Shown: piece by piece, positions 44,752 to 53,604 of the stretch
Numbering within the stretch: the stretch's first letter is position 1
How the letters are laid out: every line of letters starts with the position of its first letter
Assembly: GCA_013376985.1 (NCBI GenBank)
Contig: JACABB010000007.1
Span: forward strand, 1-64,000
Length of the DNA: 64,000 nt
Direction: 5' to 3'
From: Bacteroidales bacterium
GTDB taxonomy: Bacteria > Bacteroidota > Bacteroidia > Bacteroidales > Tenuifilaceae
The notes under the pieces: generated by a model
What the model was told of the DNA's origin: nothing
What the model saw: only the letters and a program-made list of their open reading frames with translations
Databases searched by the model: none
Program-made: the position numbers and the translations under genes

Positions 44752-45702
44752 TTAACTAAATAACGAGTCAACAAACTCAACTCTATTAAATATTTGAAGA
44801 TCAGTCATTTTTTCACCAACTCCAATGAATTTTACAGGAATTTTAAACTGATCGGAGATTCCAATTACAACACCGCCTTTTGCTGTACCATCAAGTTTTG
44901 TGAGTGCTAGAGCGGTAACCTCTGTTGATTTAGTAAACTGTTTTGCTTGTTCAAAGGCGTTTTGTCCTACCGAACCATCTAAGACCAATAAAACCTCATG
45001 AGGTGCATCAGGAATAACCTTCTGCATAACCTTTTTGATTTTCGATAGTTCATTCATTAAGTTAATTTTATTGTGGAGTCTCCCTGCCGTATCAATTATA
45101 ACTATGTCAAAATTATTGGCTTTTGCAGATGTAAGGGTATCAAAAGCCACTGAGGCGGGGTCTGCTCCCATTTGCTGCTTAACAATTGGAACTCCAACCC
45201 TATCGGCCCAAATGGTTATTTGATCAACAGCAGCAGCTCTAAAAGTATCTGCAGCACCAATTAATACGGATTTTCCACTACTTTTAAAAAGGTAGGCAAG
45301 TTTTCCAATGGTAGTGGTTTTACCAACACCATTAACCCCAACCACCATTATGACATATGGATTGCCACCATTCCTCGTTGGAAGTAATTCTGATTCAACT
45401 GATTTATTCTCAGCAAGTAAATTAACAATTTCAGATTTTAAAATTTGATTTAATTCATTAGTATTCAAATATTTATCACTGGCTGCTCTTTTTTGAATCC
45501 TTTCAATAATCCTAAGCGTTGTTTCTACGCCAACATCCGAAGATACTAATATCTCTTCAAGGTTGTCAAGCACCTCATCATCAACACGAGATTTGCCAAT
45601 AACTGCCTTGGATATCTTTGTGAGTAAACTCTCCTTTGTTTTTTCAAGACCTTTATTCAGAGAATCCTTGTTCTCCTTTGAAAAGAAACCTAAAATACCC
45701 AT
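44752..45702 (-). CDS. ftsY: Signal recognition particle receptor FtsY
   Basis: A 316-residue SRP-type GTPase: an N domain, then the G domain with GVNGVGKTTTIGKLA, GAADTFRAAAVDQ, DTAGRLHNK and TKLDGTAKGG. It docks ribosome-SRP complexes at the membrane. The acidic A domain is very short, as usual in Bacteroidota. Its order after rpmB, rpmG and DUF4295 and before rimO is typical of the phylum. Confidence 0.95.
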   Translation of the reverse strand: MGILGFFSKENKDSLNKGLEKTKESLLTKISKAVIGKSRVDDEVLDNLEEILVSSDVGVETTLRIIERIQKRAASDKYLNTNELNQILKSEIVNLLAENKSVESELLPTRNGGNPYVIMVVGVNGVGKTTTIGKLAYLFKSSGKSVLIGAADTFRAAAVDQITIWADRVGVPIVKQQMGADPASVAFDTLTSAKANNFDIVIIDTAGRLHNKINLMNELSKIKKVMQKVIPDAPHEVLLVLDGSVGQNAFEQAKQFTKSTEVTALALTKLDGTAKGGVVIGISDQFKIPVKFIGVGEKMTDLQIFNRVEFVDSLFS

Positions 45703-45731
45703 ATAGATTTAAATAAATAAACGCCAATATA

Positions 45732-45766
45732 CAAAAAAAGAAAAGCTTTCCGATGAAGAAAGCTTT
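45732..45766 (-). terminator. Terminator after the DUF4295 gene
   Basis: AAAGCTTTC (45742-45750) and GAAAGCTTT (45758-45766) form a hairpin followed on the minus strand by a T-tract. It would end the rpmB-rpmG-DUF4295 transcript before ftsY. Confidence 0.8.
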
Positions 45767-45801
45767 ATCAAATATGTCTCAAGCTAAGAAAACAAAACAA
45801 A

Positions 45802-45957
45802 TTATTTTGCTTTAAAAAAATCTTGAATCTCAGCGTTGTTAACCATTTCCTCTTTAAACATGTAAGCACCTGTTTTAGGTGATCTTACCATTTTTATGCA
45901 TTTTGTACGTACCCTTCCGGTACCTTTCTGCATTGAAGCAACTACTTTCTTTGCCAT
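45802..45957 (-). CDS. DUF4295-family small basic protein
   Basis: A 51-residue protein, MAKKVVASMQKGTGRVRTKC at its N terminus and ending DFFKAK. It is basic, has no cysteine cluster, and matches the DUF4295 family of Bacteroidota. It lies 10 nt after rpmG in the run rpmB-rpmG-DUF4295, so it is probably ribosome-associated. The function is not known. Confidence 0.88.
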   Translation of the reverse strand: MAKKVVASMQKGTGRVRTKCIKMVRSPKTGAYMFKEEMVNNAEIQDFFKAK

Positions 45958-45967
45958 GTTTTAAATA

Positions 45968-46150
45968 TTATTTTGTTTCACGATGAAGGGTAACCCTTTT
46001 TAATACAGGGTTGTACTTACGGAACTCAAGTCTTTCTGGGGTGTTCTTTTTATTTTTTGTGGTTATATATCTTGATGTACCGGGCATACCACTCTCTTTA
46101 TGCTCTGTACACTCCATAATAACCTGCACCCTGTTACCTTTCTTAGCCAT
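45968..46150 (-). CDS. rpmG: 50S ribosomal protein L33
   Basis: A 60-residue L33: [16 protein letters not shown] at the N terminus, [15 protein letters not shown] in the middle and [17 protein letters not shown] at the end. The usual zinc-binding CxxC pairs are missing, so this is the zinc-free form. It lies between rpmB and the DUF4295 gene with short gaps (11 and 10 nt). Confidence 0.94.
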   Translation of the reverse strand: MAKKGNRVQVIMECTEHKESGMPGTSRYITTKNKKNTPERLEFRKYNPVLKRVTLHRETK

Positions 46151-46161
46151 TTGTTAACTCT

Positions 46162-46404
46162 TTAGTAAATGTTAATCAACCCTTTTTCTTGTGATTCTTT
46201 AAGAACTGCTTTCAGCCCTTTTTTGTTGATGTTACGTACACCAGCTGCGGTAACTTTAAGAGTAACCCAGCGGTTTTCTTCTTCTAAAAAAAATCTTTTT
46301 GTTAGAAGATTAGGATAAAACCTTCTTTTGGTTCTCCTCTTTGAATGGGAAACGTTATTCCCAACCATCATTTTTTTCCCGGTAATCTGACAAATTCTTG
46401 ACAT
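46162..46404 (-). CDS. rpmB: 50S ribosomal protein L28
   Basis: An 80-residue L28 that begins [20 protein letters not shown], followed by [13 protein letters not shown] and ending with KGLINIY. It is the first gene of the ribosomal run and likely has the promoter in the 100 nt upstream. Confidence 0.95.
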   Translation of the reverse strand: MSRICQITGKKMMVGNNVSHSKRRTKRRFYPNLLTKRFFLEEENRWVTLKVTAAGVRNINKKGLKAVLKESQEKGLINIY

Positions 46405-46504
46405 CTTGTATAATCTTTTTCAAACAGGTTTTTCAAAACAGGACGCAAAATACGCTATAAATATTTAAATATTCAAATTTTTATCGAAAAATATTTCCAT
46501 TAAA

Positions 46505-47752
46505 TCAAAGATTTTCATCAATTAGCATCAAACGTAACATATTCAGAGCAGTAACGGATGTTCTTAAAATATTCCTTTGGCGATCCGAAGTAAATATTAA
46601 CTCCTTGCTAAATAACGACTTATTCGATGCAATGGCAAAACATACAGTCCCAACAGGCTTTTCTAAGGTACCACCATCTGGTCCAGCAATTCCAGAAACA
46701 GCGATTGAGTAATCAGTTTTAAGTTTTTCTTTAACTGAAATTGCTATTGCTTCAACAACAGTTATACTTACAGCACCAAATTTTTTTATTAACTCAGCAT
46801 CAACACCAAGAATCTCCTCTTTAACCTGATTTGAGTATGCCACTACACTACCCTTAAAATACGAGGATGAACCTGGAATTTGTGTTAATAAATGAGCAAT
46901 TGTTCCACCCGTACAACTCTCTGCTGTAGAAATAGTTGCACTTCTCAATCTCAACATTTGTCCAAGTACACTCTGCAAGGTGTCATCTCCTTCTCCAAAA
47001 ATAATTCTTGGAATAATTTGATATAACTTCTTCACTTCAACATCTATCAAACCTTTAAGGTTCATGCTTACATCACCATATGCCGATAATCGTAAACGAA
47101 TTGATATAGGGCTAGGCAGATAAGCTAGTTTAAGGTTATGTGGTAATTGACCTTCCCATTCTGATAATTTTTCCGCTAAGAATGATTCTGGTAAGCCAAA
47201 GGTCTGAATGGTTCTATGAGTAATTACTTGGTTAGTAGTCAATTTTGACAATCTAGGTATTACCTCGTTTTCCATTAAATTAATCATTTCAAAGGGCACT
47301 CCAGGTAGTGAGATTAAAATTTTGCCCATTTTCTCAAACCACATTCCTGGTGCTGTTCCTAATTGATTATTCAGAACTATGCAACAATCAGGAATCTCAG
47401 CCTGTTTTCGATTTAATTCAGTAAGTTCCATTCCTCGTCTGCTAAAAAACGAGGTAATTTGAGCAAGTGATGGTTCGTGAACGATAAAACTACCTTTAAA
47501 ATATTCATTAAGAGTTGATTTGGTAATATCATCATTTGTGGGGCCAAGCCCTCCTGTCATAATAATAAGATCAGAATTCACAAACGATTCGTCTATAGAT
47601 GTTTTAATCGCCTCCCTTGTATCTGAAATTGAAAGTATTCTACTTACTTTTATCCCTATTGAATTAAGGTTTTCAGCAATCCAAGCTGAGTTTGTATCAA
47701 CTATTTGGCCTATGAGTATTTCATCGCCAATCGTTATGAGTATTGCATTCAT
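46505..47752 (-). CDS. cinA: CinA-like protein (competence/damage-inducible; NMN amidohydrolase type)
   Basis: A 415-residue protein. The N-terminal molybdopterin-binding-like (COG1058) domain has GDEILIGQIVDTNS and TGGLGPTNDD; the C-terminal domain has STAESCTGGTIAHLLT, AYSNQVKEEILGV and SGIAGPDGG, typical of the pyridine-nucleotide amidase. It probably deamidates NMN and hydrolyses ADP-ribose in nucleotide salvage. It lies between tRNA-Thr and rpmB. Confidence 0.93.
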   Translation of the reverse strand: MNAILITIGDEILIGQIVDTNSAWIAENLNSIGIKVSRILSISDTREAIKTSIDESFVNSDLIIMTGGLGPTNDDITKSTLNEYFKGSFIVHEPSLAQITSFFSRRGMELTELNRKQAEIPDCCIVLNNQLGTAPGMWFEKMGKILISLPGVPFEMINLMENEVIPRLSKLTTNQVITHRTIQTFGLPESFLAEKLSEWEGQLPHNLKLAYLPSPISIRLRLSAYGDVSMNLKGLIDVEVKKLYQIIPRIIFGEGDDTLQSVLGQMLRLRSATISTAESCTGGTIAHLLTQIPGSSSYFKGSVVAYSNQVKEEILGVDAELIKKFGAVSITVVEAIAISVKEKLKTDYSIAVSGIAGPDGGTLEKPVGTVCFAIASNKSLFSKELIFTSDRQRNILRTSVTALNMLRLMLIDENL

Positions 47753-47764
47753 TTTGGTGATAAT

Positions 47765-47789
47765 AAAAAGAGTAGCTTTAAATAGCTAC
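47765..47789 (-). terminator. Terminator after tRNA-Thr
   Basis: GTAGCT (47772-47777) and AGCTAC (47784-47789) form a short hairpin, followed on the minus strand by TCTTTTTATT. Confidence 0.65.
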
Positions 47790-47797
47790 CCTTATTG

Positions 47798-47870
47798 AGC
47801 CTCTCACGGGACTTGAACCCGCGACCTGCGGTTTACGAAACCGCTGCTCTACCAGCTGAGCTAAAGAGGC
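47798..47870 (-). tRNA. tRNA-Thr (anticodon CGT)
   Basis: A 73-nt cloverleaf on the minus strand. The acceptor GCCTCTT pairs with GAGAGGC, the D arm has AGCTCAGCTGGTAGAGC, the anticodon stem GCGGT/ACCGC holds the loop TTCGTAA (anticodon CGT, decoding ACG), and the T arm has GGTTCAA. CCA is not encoded. Confidence 0.95.
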
Positions 47871-47931
47871 AATTCGAGGCGCAAAAGTAACTATTTAATC
47901 AACGTTTTCCAACGAGTAAATAAAAATTACT

Positions 47932-49191
47932 TTAAATTGATTTTTGCAGTTCATTTGTAAAATTTAGTGCCTTAAGTCTTTCATAAAGCGGCGGATGTGA
48001 ATAGTTTATGATAACATATAAAGAGTGAGGTGTTAAATTTGAATAGTTTAAAGAGGATATCTTTTTTAGAGCGGTACCTAAATCTTGACCCAAACCGTAT
48101 TTATTTGCAAAACTATCAGCTGAATACTCCATTTTCCTGCTAATCAAATTTAATAGTATACCAAGAATAGTTTCAACTGGGTTAATAAGCAACACAAAAC
48201 AAATAATATTAAGATAAAATACAGGTGTATTTGTAGTTCCTCCCATCACCTGAGTAAAAATAGCGCTTTGAGAGATCAAATTAAAAAAGTATAGAAAAAT
48301 TGATGATTGGATAATTCCGATAATAAGGTTTACCCAAATATGATGTCTTTTATAATGACCAAGTTCATGTGCCAGTACAGCAACAATTTCTTCATTATTA
48401 AGACTATTAGTAAGTGTATCGTATAAAAAAATCTTTTTCTTTTTACCGAAACCAGTAAAAAAAGCGTTTGCCTTTGAAGATCTTTTTGAACCATCAAGAA
48501 GGTATATATTATTGATTGAAAATCCTTGTGATTCGGCAAATGAAAGTACTTTATGCTTTAAATCTCCCTCTTTTAGAGGTGTTTTTTTGTTAAAAAGCGG
48601 CAGAATTATTGAAGAGTAAAGTGCATTCATCAAAAGTGAAAATATTAATACCACCCCTAATGCCATAAGCCAGAATAAATGTGGATTTTTAGTATATAGC
48701 CATGTTAAAAATCCGATTAAAATTCCACCAATTATTGTTGAGAGTAAAAGGGTTTTTATATTATCAATAAAAAAGAGTTTTTTTGAAGATTTATTAAATC
48801 CGAACTTCTCCTCTATCACAAAGTTGTCATAATAGCTAAAAGGTATTGATATTAGAAATGAAACAAGTCCTAGAATACCGAAAAAAAGTAATGTTTGAAC
48901 AATAATACTATTACTGTAATTTGATACAAACAATTGTAAATGGCCAAAACCTTTAAGTGAAAAGAAAAAGATAATCAATATAGAGCCAAAGATTGTTTCA
49001 ATTTGAGAAAACCTAACTTTTTCTCTTTCATATTCTTGTTGTTTCAAATAATTATCAGAATCGTAAACGTCTGAAATTAGATCTGGTAATTTTATAGATC
49101 TTACTGCCAAATTTATTTGTTCAAGTATTATTGAAAACAGAAGATTAAAAACCAGAATAGCGATAATAAAGAAATAGAGGGTATTTACCAT
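47932..49191 (-). CDS. M48-family zinc metalloprotease (Ste24/CAAX-protease-like)
   Basis: A 419-residue integral-membrane protease. The N terminus has a hydrophobic anchor and several membrane segments (about 1-25, 65-85, 100-125, 150-170, 180-205); the zinc motif HELGHYKRHH is near residue 283 and the third ligand glutamate is expected in KMEYSADSFANKYG. Length and layout fit the Ste24-type CAAX protease branch. In bacteria these are membrane protein quality-control enzymes. It lies 21 nt upstream, in transcription order after, the DUF6340-like lipoprotein gene and could share its transcript. Confidence 0.9.
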   Translation of the reverse strand: MVNTLYFFIIAILVFNLLFSIILEQINLAVRSIKLPDLISDVYDSDNYLKQQEYEREKVRFSQIETIFGSILIIFFFSLKGFGHLQLFVSNYSNSIIVQTLLFFGILGLVSFLISIPFSYYDNFVIEEKFGFNKSSKKLFFIDNIKTLLLSTIIGGILIGFLTWLYTKNPHLFWLMALGVVLIFSLLMNALYSSIILPLFNKKTPLKEGDLKHKVLSFAESQGFSINNIYLLDGSKRSSKANAFFTGFGKKKKIFLYDTLTNSLNNEEIVAVLAHELGHYKRHHIWVNLIIGIIQSSIFLYFFNLISQSAIFTQVMGGTTNTPVFYLNIICFVLLINPVETILGILLNLISRKMEYSADSFANKYGLGQDLGTALKKISSLNYSNLTPHSLYVIINYSHPPLYERLKALNFTNELQKSI

Positions 49192-49212
49192 GATTTTAAA
49201 TGTTATATTTTT

Positions 49213-50184
49213 CTACTTTATTTTGTTAGCAATTCGTTCTTTAACAGTGCTTTGATAATCTTCAATCTCGGATAAAGGATAATATTTTTTGGCCTTAATT
49301 AGCCATTCCAAGGAAAGATCAAATTTTCCAAGCATCTCGTTTGCAAGTGCAAGATTAAATGCGGCCTTAGCATTAAGTATTCTATTTTTTAAAGTAAAAA
49401 CTTTTTGCCATTCTATAGCCGCCTCTATCCATTGTTCTTTTACCACATATTCGCTTGCTTTTTCCATTTCTTTTGATCCCTTATGGAAAAAAATTCTTTT
49501 ATCATCGGACCATACTGGAGCAATTTTTTGAGCATATTTCTCTCCGCAATCACTTCCAGCATAAGCTGAAGCATTGAAGAACCCTGGGAGCTGATTTCCC
49601 ACAGTAACTGGAGTCCAATCTGTAGTATCCCATATTAGAGTGTCGCGGTAAAGAAATCCATTTAAAATCTGTTTTTTTTGGGTATCATAAACTCTCCAAT
49701 AACAGTATAATGGAACTTTTAAATACCCATAAAAACATTCAACTTGATTCTCTATAATTTTATAGGAATCCGTTAATTCCATGATTTTAATGTATTCTAA
49801 CGAGATAATTAAATCTACACTATCTTTATTAGCAATGCTATTTACAGTACTCCATGCTAGTGGTTTAATGTATCTAGAACTATCCATACGTTGATATCTT
49901 TGAATTGAGATATCAAAACCCTCAAATAAAGGTGATTTCTGAAGATTCTCTTTTAATGATATAGCAGCTTCCTCTGAAGCTAAACTATCTATTGCATATT
50001 CAAACCTATCCTTTTTATTATTTCTTTTATTTTGATAAGAATTAATCAGAATTAGTGGCTTATTGAAATTGGGTGATATTTTAATTACAGGTTCTTTAAT
50101 ATATTGTATATCAATTTTTTTATATGGAATACATGAAGTAAATCCTAATATAAAAATGTATACTAAATTTTTAAAATTTCTCAT
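49213..50184 (-). CDS. DUF6340-like putative lipoprotein
   Basis: A 323-residue exported protein. MRNFKNLVYIFILGFTSC ends in a lipobox-like LGFTSC with the modified cysteine at 18. The middle (LIISLEYIKIMEL, YLKVPLYCYWRVYD) and the C-terminal helical pair region (about 235-310, TPR-like) resemble the DUF6340 family of Bacteroidota. Role unknown. It precedes the M48 protease gene by 21 nt. Confidence 0.75.
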   Translation of the reverse strand: MRNFKNLVYIFILGFTSCIPYKKIDIQYIKEPVIKISPNFNKPLILINSYQNKRNNKKDRFEYAIDSLASEEAAISLKENLQKSPLFEGFDISIQRYQRMDSSRYIKPLAWSTVNSIANKDSVDLIISLEYIKIMELTDSYKIIENQVECFYGYLKVPLYCYWRVYDTQKKQILNGFLYRDTLIWDTTDWTPVTVGNQLPGFFNASAYAGSDCGEKYAQKIAPVWSDDKRIFFHKGSKEMEKASEYVVKEQWIEAAIEWQKVFTLKNRILNAKAAFNLALANEMLGKFDLSLEWLIKAKKYYPLSEIEDYQSTVKERIANKIK

Positions 50185-50204
50185 TTACTGATGCTTAGTT
50201 AAAA

Positions 50205-50233
50205 CAAAAACCATCCAAGTGGATGGTTTGTTG
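50205..50233 (-). terminator. Terminator after fabG
   Basis: AAACCATCC and GGATGGTTT flank a 4-nt loop, with T-rich flanks on the minus strand. It separates fabG from the lipoprotein gene. Confidence 0.72.
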
Positions 50234-50253
50234 TTTATTTATTACATAATTTT

Positions 50254-51000
50254 TTAAGTATTCATTGCTCCACATACATTTAGAACTTGCCCGCTAACAT
50301 ATGATGAAAGATCTGATCCTAAGAAAATACATGCGTTTGCAACATCTTCTGGAGTACCTCCACGTTGAAGCGGAATCTTTTTAATCCATTCATTGCGAAC
50401 ATCATCGGGCAATTGATGTGTCATTTCAGTGATAATAAAGCCAGGAGCAATTGCATTACTACGAATATTTCTTGAACCTAATTCTCTAGCAATTGATTTA
50501 GTAAATCCAATAATTCCAGCTTTCGAAGCAGAATAATTTGATTGTCCAGCATTTCCAGAAACTCCAACAACTGAGCTCATGTTAATAATCGAACCATTCT
50601 TCTGTTTTAGCATATATTTTTGTACGGCTTTGGTAAGATTGAAAACAGACTTTAGATTAACTCTTATTACCAGATCCCACTGCTCTTCTGTCATTCTCAT
50701 TATCAGATTATCGCGAGTAATTCCAGCATTATTTACAAGTATATCAATCCTTCCGAAATCAGCAATAATATCATCAATCATTTTCTGTGAAGACTCAAAA
50801 TTGCTAGCATCAGAAACATACCCTTTTGCTTTAACTCCTAATGCCAATAGTTCTTTTTCTAAATTCGTAAAATTATCATCATTAGCAATGTCAGTAAATG
50901 CAACATTTGCTCCCTCCCTTGCATAAGCGATGGCTATTGCTCTACCTATTCCTCGAGCAGCACCAGTAATAAGTCCAGTTTTTCCTTCAAGTAATTTCAT
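50254..51000 (-). CDS. fabG: 3-oxoacyl-[acyl-carrier-protein] reductase
   Basis: A 248-residue short-chain dehydrogenase. TGAARGIGRAIA binds NADP(H), NNAGITRDNLIMRM is the typical FabG stretch, and the catalytic SER-TYR-LYS triad is in SSVVGVSGNAGQSNYSASKAG. It reduces beta-ketoacyl-ACP in fatty-acid elongation. A monocistronic unit. Confidence 0.92.
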   Translation of the reverse strand: MKLLEGKTGLITGAARGIGRAIAIAYAREGANVAFTDIANDDNFTNLEKELLALGVKAKGYVSDASNFESSQKMIDDIIADFGRIDILVNNAGITRDNLIMRMTEEQWDLVIRVNLKSVFNLTKAVQKYMLKQKNGSIINMSSVVGVSGNAGQSNYSASKAGIIGFTKSIARELGSRNIRSNAIAPGFIITEMTHQLPDDVRNEWIKKIPLQRGGTPEDVANACIFLGSDLSSYVSGQVLNVCGAMNT

Positions 51001-51217
51001 AGTTTATTGTTTGATGATTTTAATGCAAAAGTAAGAAAAACTACAGAAAACAAAACATCAGTATATTTATTGGAATCATAATCGGTTAAGGTTTTTTAAT
51101 CTAAAAGACTACTTTTTTAAAATGATCTCTATAATTTTTGTATTACACAAAATATAGCTTATTTTCACCTATTCATACCAATACCAGAACTTAATCATAT
51201 TCAATAAGCACAAGGCA

Positions 51218-53551
51218 ATGAAAATCAGGATGAAAATTAGAAGTAAAATGCTTCTATCAGTTGTAATAATTGCATCAATGGTATTTTTATTATCCATTGG
51301 TTATCTTACTAATAAATTGAAATCCATTTCTTTAAAAGAATCATCTAGCCTTGCCGATGCCATTGCGGCCGAGAATGCAAATATGATAAAATCAACTTTA
51401 ACCGCAGAGATGGGGATGGCAAGAACTATGGCTAATAGTTTAGCCGATTTTAGAGAACACCCAGATGTAAAACGAGTTGAATATACTAATCAGATATTAA
51501 AGAATGTTGCAACTCAAAACCCTGATTTTCTTTCAGTATGGTGTATTTGGGAGTTAAGTTCAGTGGATGCAAACTGGAATAAACCTTATGGGAGATTATC
51601 TCTAACTTATTTTAGAGAAAATGGGAAATTAATTTTTACTTCAGAACGAGAAAGACTTGATGGAGATTTGCTTACGGGTAGTTATTATTCTTTGAAAACA
51701 CATAAAAAGGAGGCTGTTTTTGATCCTTATCGATATACATATAAGGGTTCAAATATCACTATTCTTGAAACGAGTGTTTGTGTTCCGCTCTTAGAGGGAG
51801 AAAAGTTTGCTGGAGTATTTGGATTCGACTTCTCTTTGTCTCATCATCAGGTTTTAATTAATAAAATAAAGCCATTTGATGGGAGTATTGCAATGCTTCT
51901 ATCTCAAAATGCTTCTATCGTAGCCCATTCAAATGAAAAGTTGATTGGACTTACATTCGATAGTATTTACCCTAAAGAGAATAAATTATTTGAAGTAACT
52001 AAAAATGTAAATAGTGGTAAAAAATTTTCGGGTACATTCACTGACTCAAAAACAAACATTGAATACTACGCCACTTTTGCCAGTTTTGCAATTGAAAAAT
52101 CAGAAAATCCTTGGACTCTTGCTCTTTTCGTTCCAACAAAGGTTTTAATGAAAGAGGCCAATGCTGTTTCTAAAACCTCTTTCATGGTTATTCTTGTTGG
52201 ATTGTTTGTTCTAATAATTGTTATTTGGATAATTGCCTTCAGTATTACCAACCCATTGGTGCGAACAACACAAATACTTGGAAAACTCGCTCAAGGTAAT
52301 ATTGATGCTAATAGTAAGTTGAACGTAAAATCTGGTGATGAAATAGAAGATATTGCTAACTCAGTTAACACTTTAATTGATGGGTTAGCTAAAACAGTAA
52401 ATTTTGCCAATGAAATTGGCAAGGGAAATCTCAATGTATCTTATACTAAACTTAGTGATAGAGATTTGCTAGGTGAGGCTCTTTTAAACATGCGCAAAAG
52501 TATAGAACAAGCAAAAATACAAGAAGATAAGAGAAAAATTGATGATGAAAAAATGAATTGGGCTACGCAAGGTGTCGCAAAATTTGCAGAAATATTACGT
52601 TTGAATACTGATGATATGAATGAATTTTCATACCAGATTATTAGCAATTTAGTTAAATATGTGGATGCAAATGTTGGCGGACTTTTCTTGATCAATAATG
52701 ATAATAAAAATGATATCTTCTTTGAATTAGCATCTTGTTATGCATATAGTAGACGTAAGTATTTACAAAAAAAGATAAACCTTGGTGAAGGATTGGTTGG
52801 GAGATGTGCAAAAGAAGGTGAAACCATTTATTTAACTGATATTCCTAAAGATTATATTCATATTGTTTCTGGTTTAGGCGATGAAAAACCATCAAGTTTA
52901 CTTATTGTTCCCCTTAAGCTTAATGATGAAGTATACGGAGTTGTTGAAATTGCTTCTTTTGAAATAATTGAAAAATATATTATCGATTTTATCGAAAAAA
53001 TAGGTGAAAGCATAGCAGCTACAGTTTCAAATGTGAAAATAAATGTAAGGACTATAAAACTTTTAGAGGAATCTAGGATTAAATCAGAAGAATTAGCATC
53101 ACAAGAGGAGGAAATGCGCCAAAATATGGAAGAACTTCAGGCAACACAAGAAGAATCAGCAAGAAAGTCTAGTGAAACTGAAAGTTTAGTTAATGCATTA
53201 AATATCTCTAGTTATGTAATTGAATATGATATCAATGGAAGAGTTATTTCTGTTAATGATGCTTATTTAGATTTAACAGGTCAAAAAGCAAAAGAGATAA
53301 TTGGTACGCATCATAGCGATAATCTGCTGATGACCGAAAAACAAAAACATGATTATCGAAATTTTTGGAGAGATTTAAAAAATGGAGCAATTCGTAAGGA
53401 AACAAATAAAGTCATTCTTTCTGATAAAACATACACTTTCATTGAAACCTATTCGCCAATTTTTAATGAGAATCATGAAGTAACAAAAGTATTAAAGATT
53501 GCACATGATATTGCTGATTTTATTATTGATAAAAAAGAAAGTGAAATATAA
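51218..53551 (+). CDS. Cache-HAMP-GAF-PAS sensor protein without a catalytic output domain
   Basis: A 777-residue membrane receptor. A first membrane helix (about 11-30), a periplasmic dCache-like domain (about 40-310; ISIWELS-like SVWCIWELSS and PFDGSIAMLLS), a second helix (about 325-350), HAMP segments (about 350-445), a coiled coil, a GAF domain (about 480-610; LASCYAYSRRKYL, LVGRCAKEGETIYLTDIP), a long coiled coil rich in glutamate (about 620-660) and a PAS domain (about 660-770; VIEYDINGRVISVNDAYLDLTG). No histidine kinase, MCP signalling or GGDEF domain follows; it ends in KKESEI just before a terminator, so output must be through a partner. No partner gene adjoins it. Confidence 0.85.
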   Translation: MKIRMKIRSKMLLSVVIIASMVFLLSIGYLTNKLKSISLKESSSLADAIAAENANMIKSTLTAEMGMARTMANSLADFREHPDVKRVEYTNQILKNVATQNPDFLSVWCIWELSSVDANWNKPYGRLSLTYFRENGKLIFTSERERLDGDLLTGSYYSLKTHKKEAVFDPYRYTYKGSNITILETSVCVPLLEGEKFAGVFGFDFSLSHHQVLINKIKPFDGSIAMLLSQNASIVAHSNEKLIGLTFDSIYPKENKLFEVTKNVNSGKKFSGTFTDSKTNIEYYATFASFAIEKSENPWTLALFVPTKVLMKEANAVSKTSFMVILVGLFVLIIVIWIIAFSITNPLVRTTQILGKLAQGNIDANSKLNVKSGDEIEDIANSVNTLIDGLAKTVNFANEIGKGNLNVSYTKLSDRDLLGEALLNMRKSIEQAKIQEDKRKIDDEKMNWATQGVAKFAEILRLNTDDMNEFSYQIISNLVKYVDANVGGLFLINNDNKNDIFFELASCYAYSRRKYLQKKINLGEGLVGRCAKEGETIYLTDIPKDYIHIVSGLGDEKPSSLLIVPLKLNDEVYGVVEIASFEIIEKYIIDFIEKIGESIAATVSNVKINVRTIKLLEESRIKSEELASQEEEMRQNMEELQATQEESARKSSETESLVNALNISSYVIEYDINGRVISVNDAYLDLTGQKAKEIIGTHHSDNLLMTEKQKHDYRNFWRDLKNGAIRKETNKVILSDKTYTFIETYSPIFNENHEVTKVLKIAHDIADFIIDKKESEI

Positions 53552-53587
53552 AAAAAGAGTCCAGATTTTTCTGGACTCTTTTTTTAT
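53552..53587. terminator. Bidirectional terminator
   Basis: AAAAAGAGTCCAG pairs with CTGGACTCTTTTT around a 6-nt loop between the convergent sensor gene and the DUF6588-like gene. Confidence 0.88.
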
Positions 53588-53604
53588 TATTGAAGGAAAT
53601 TTAT

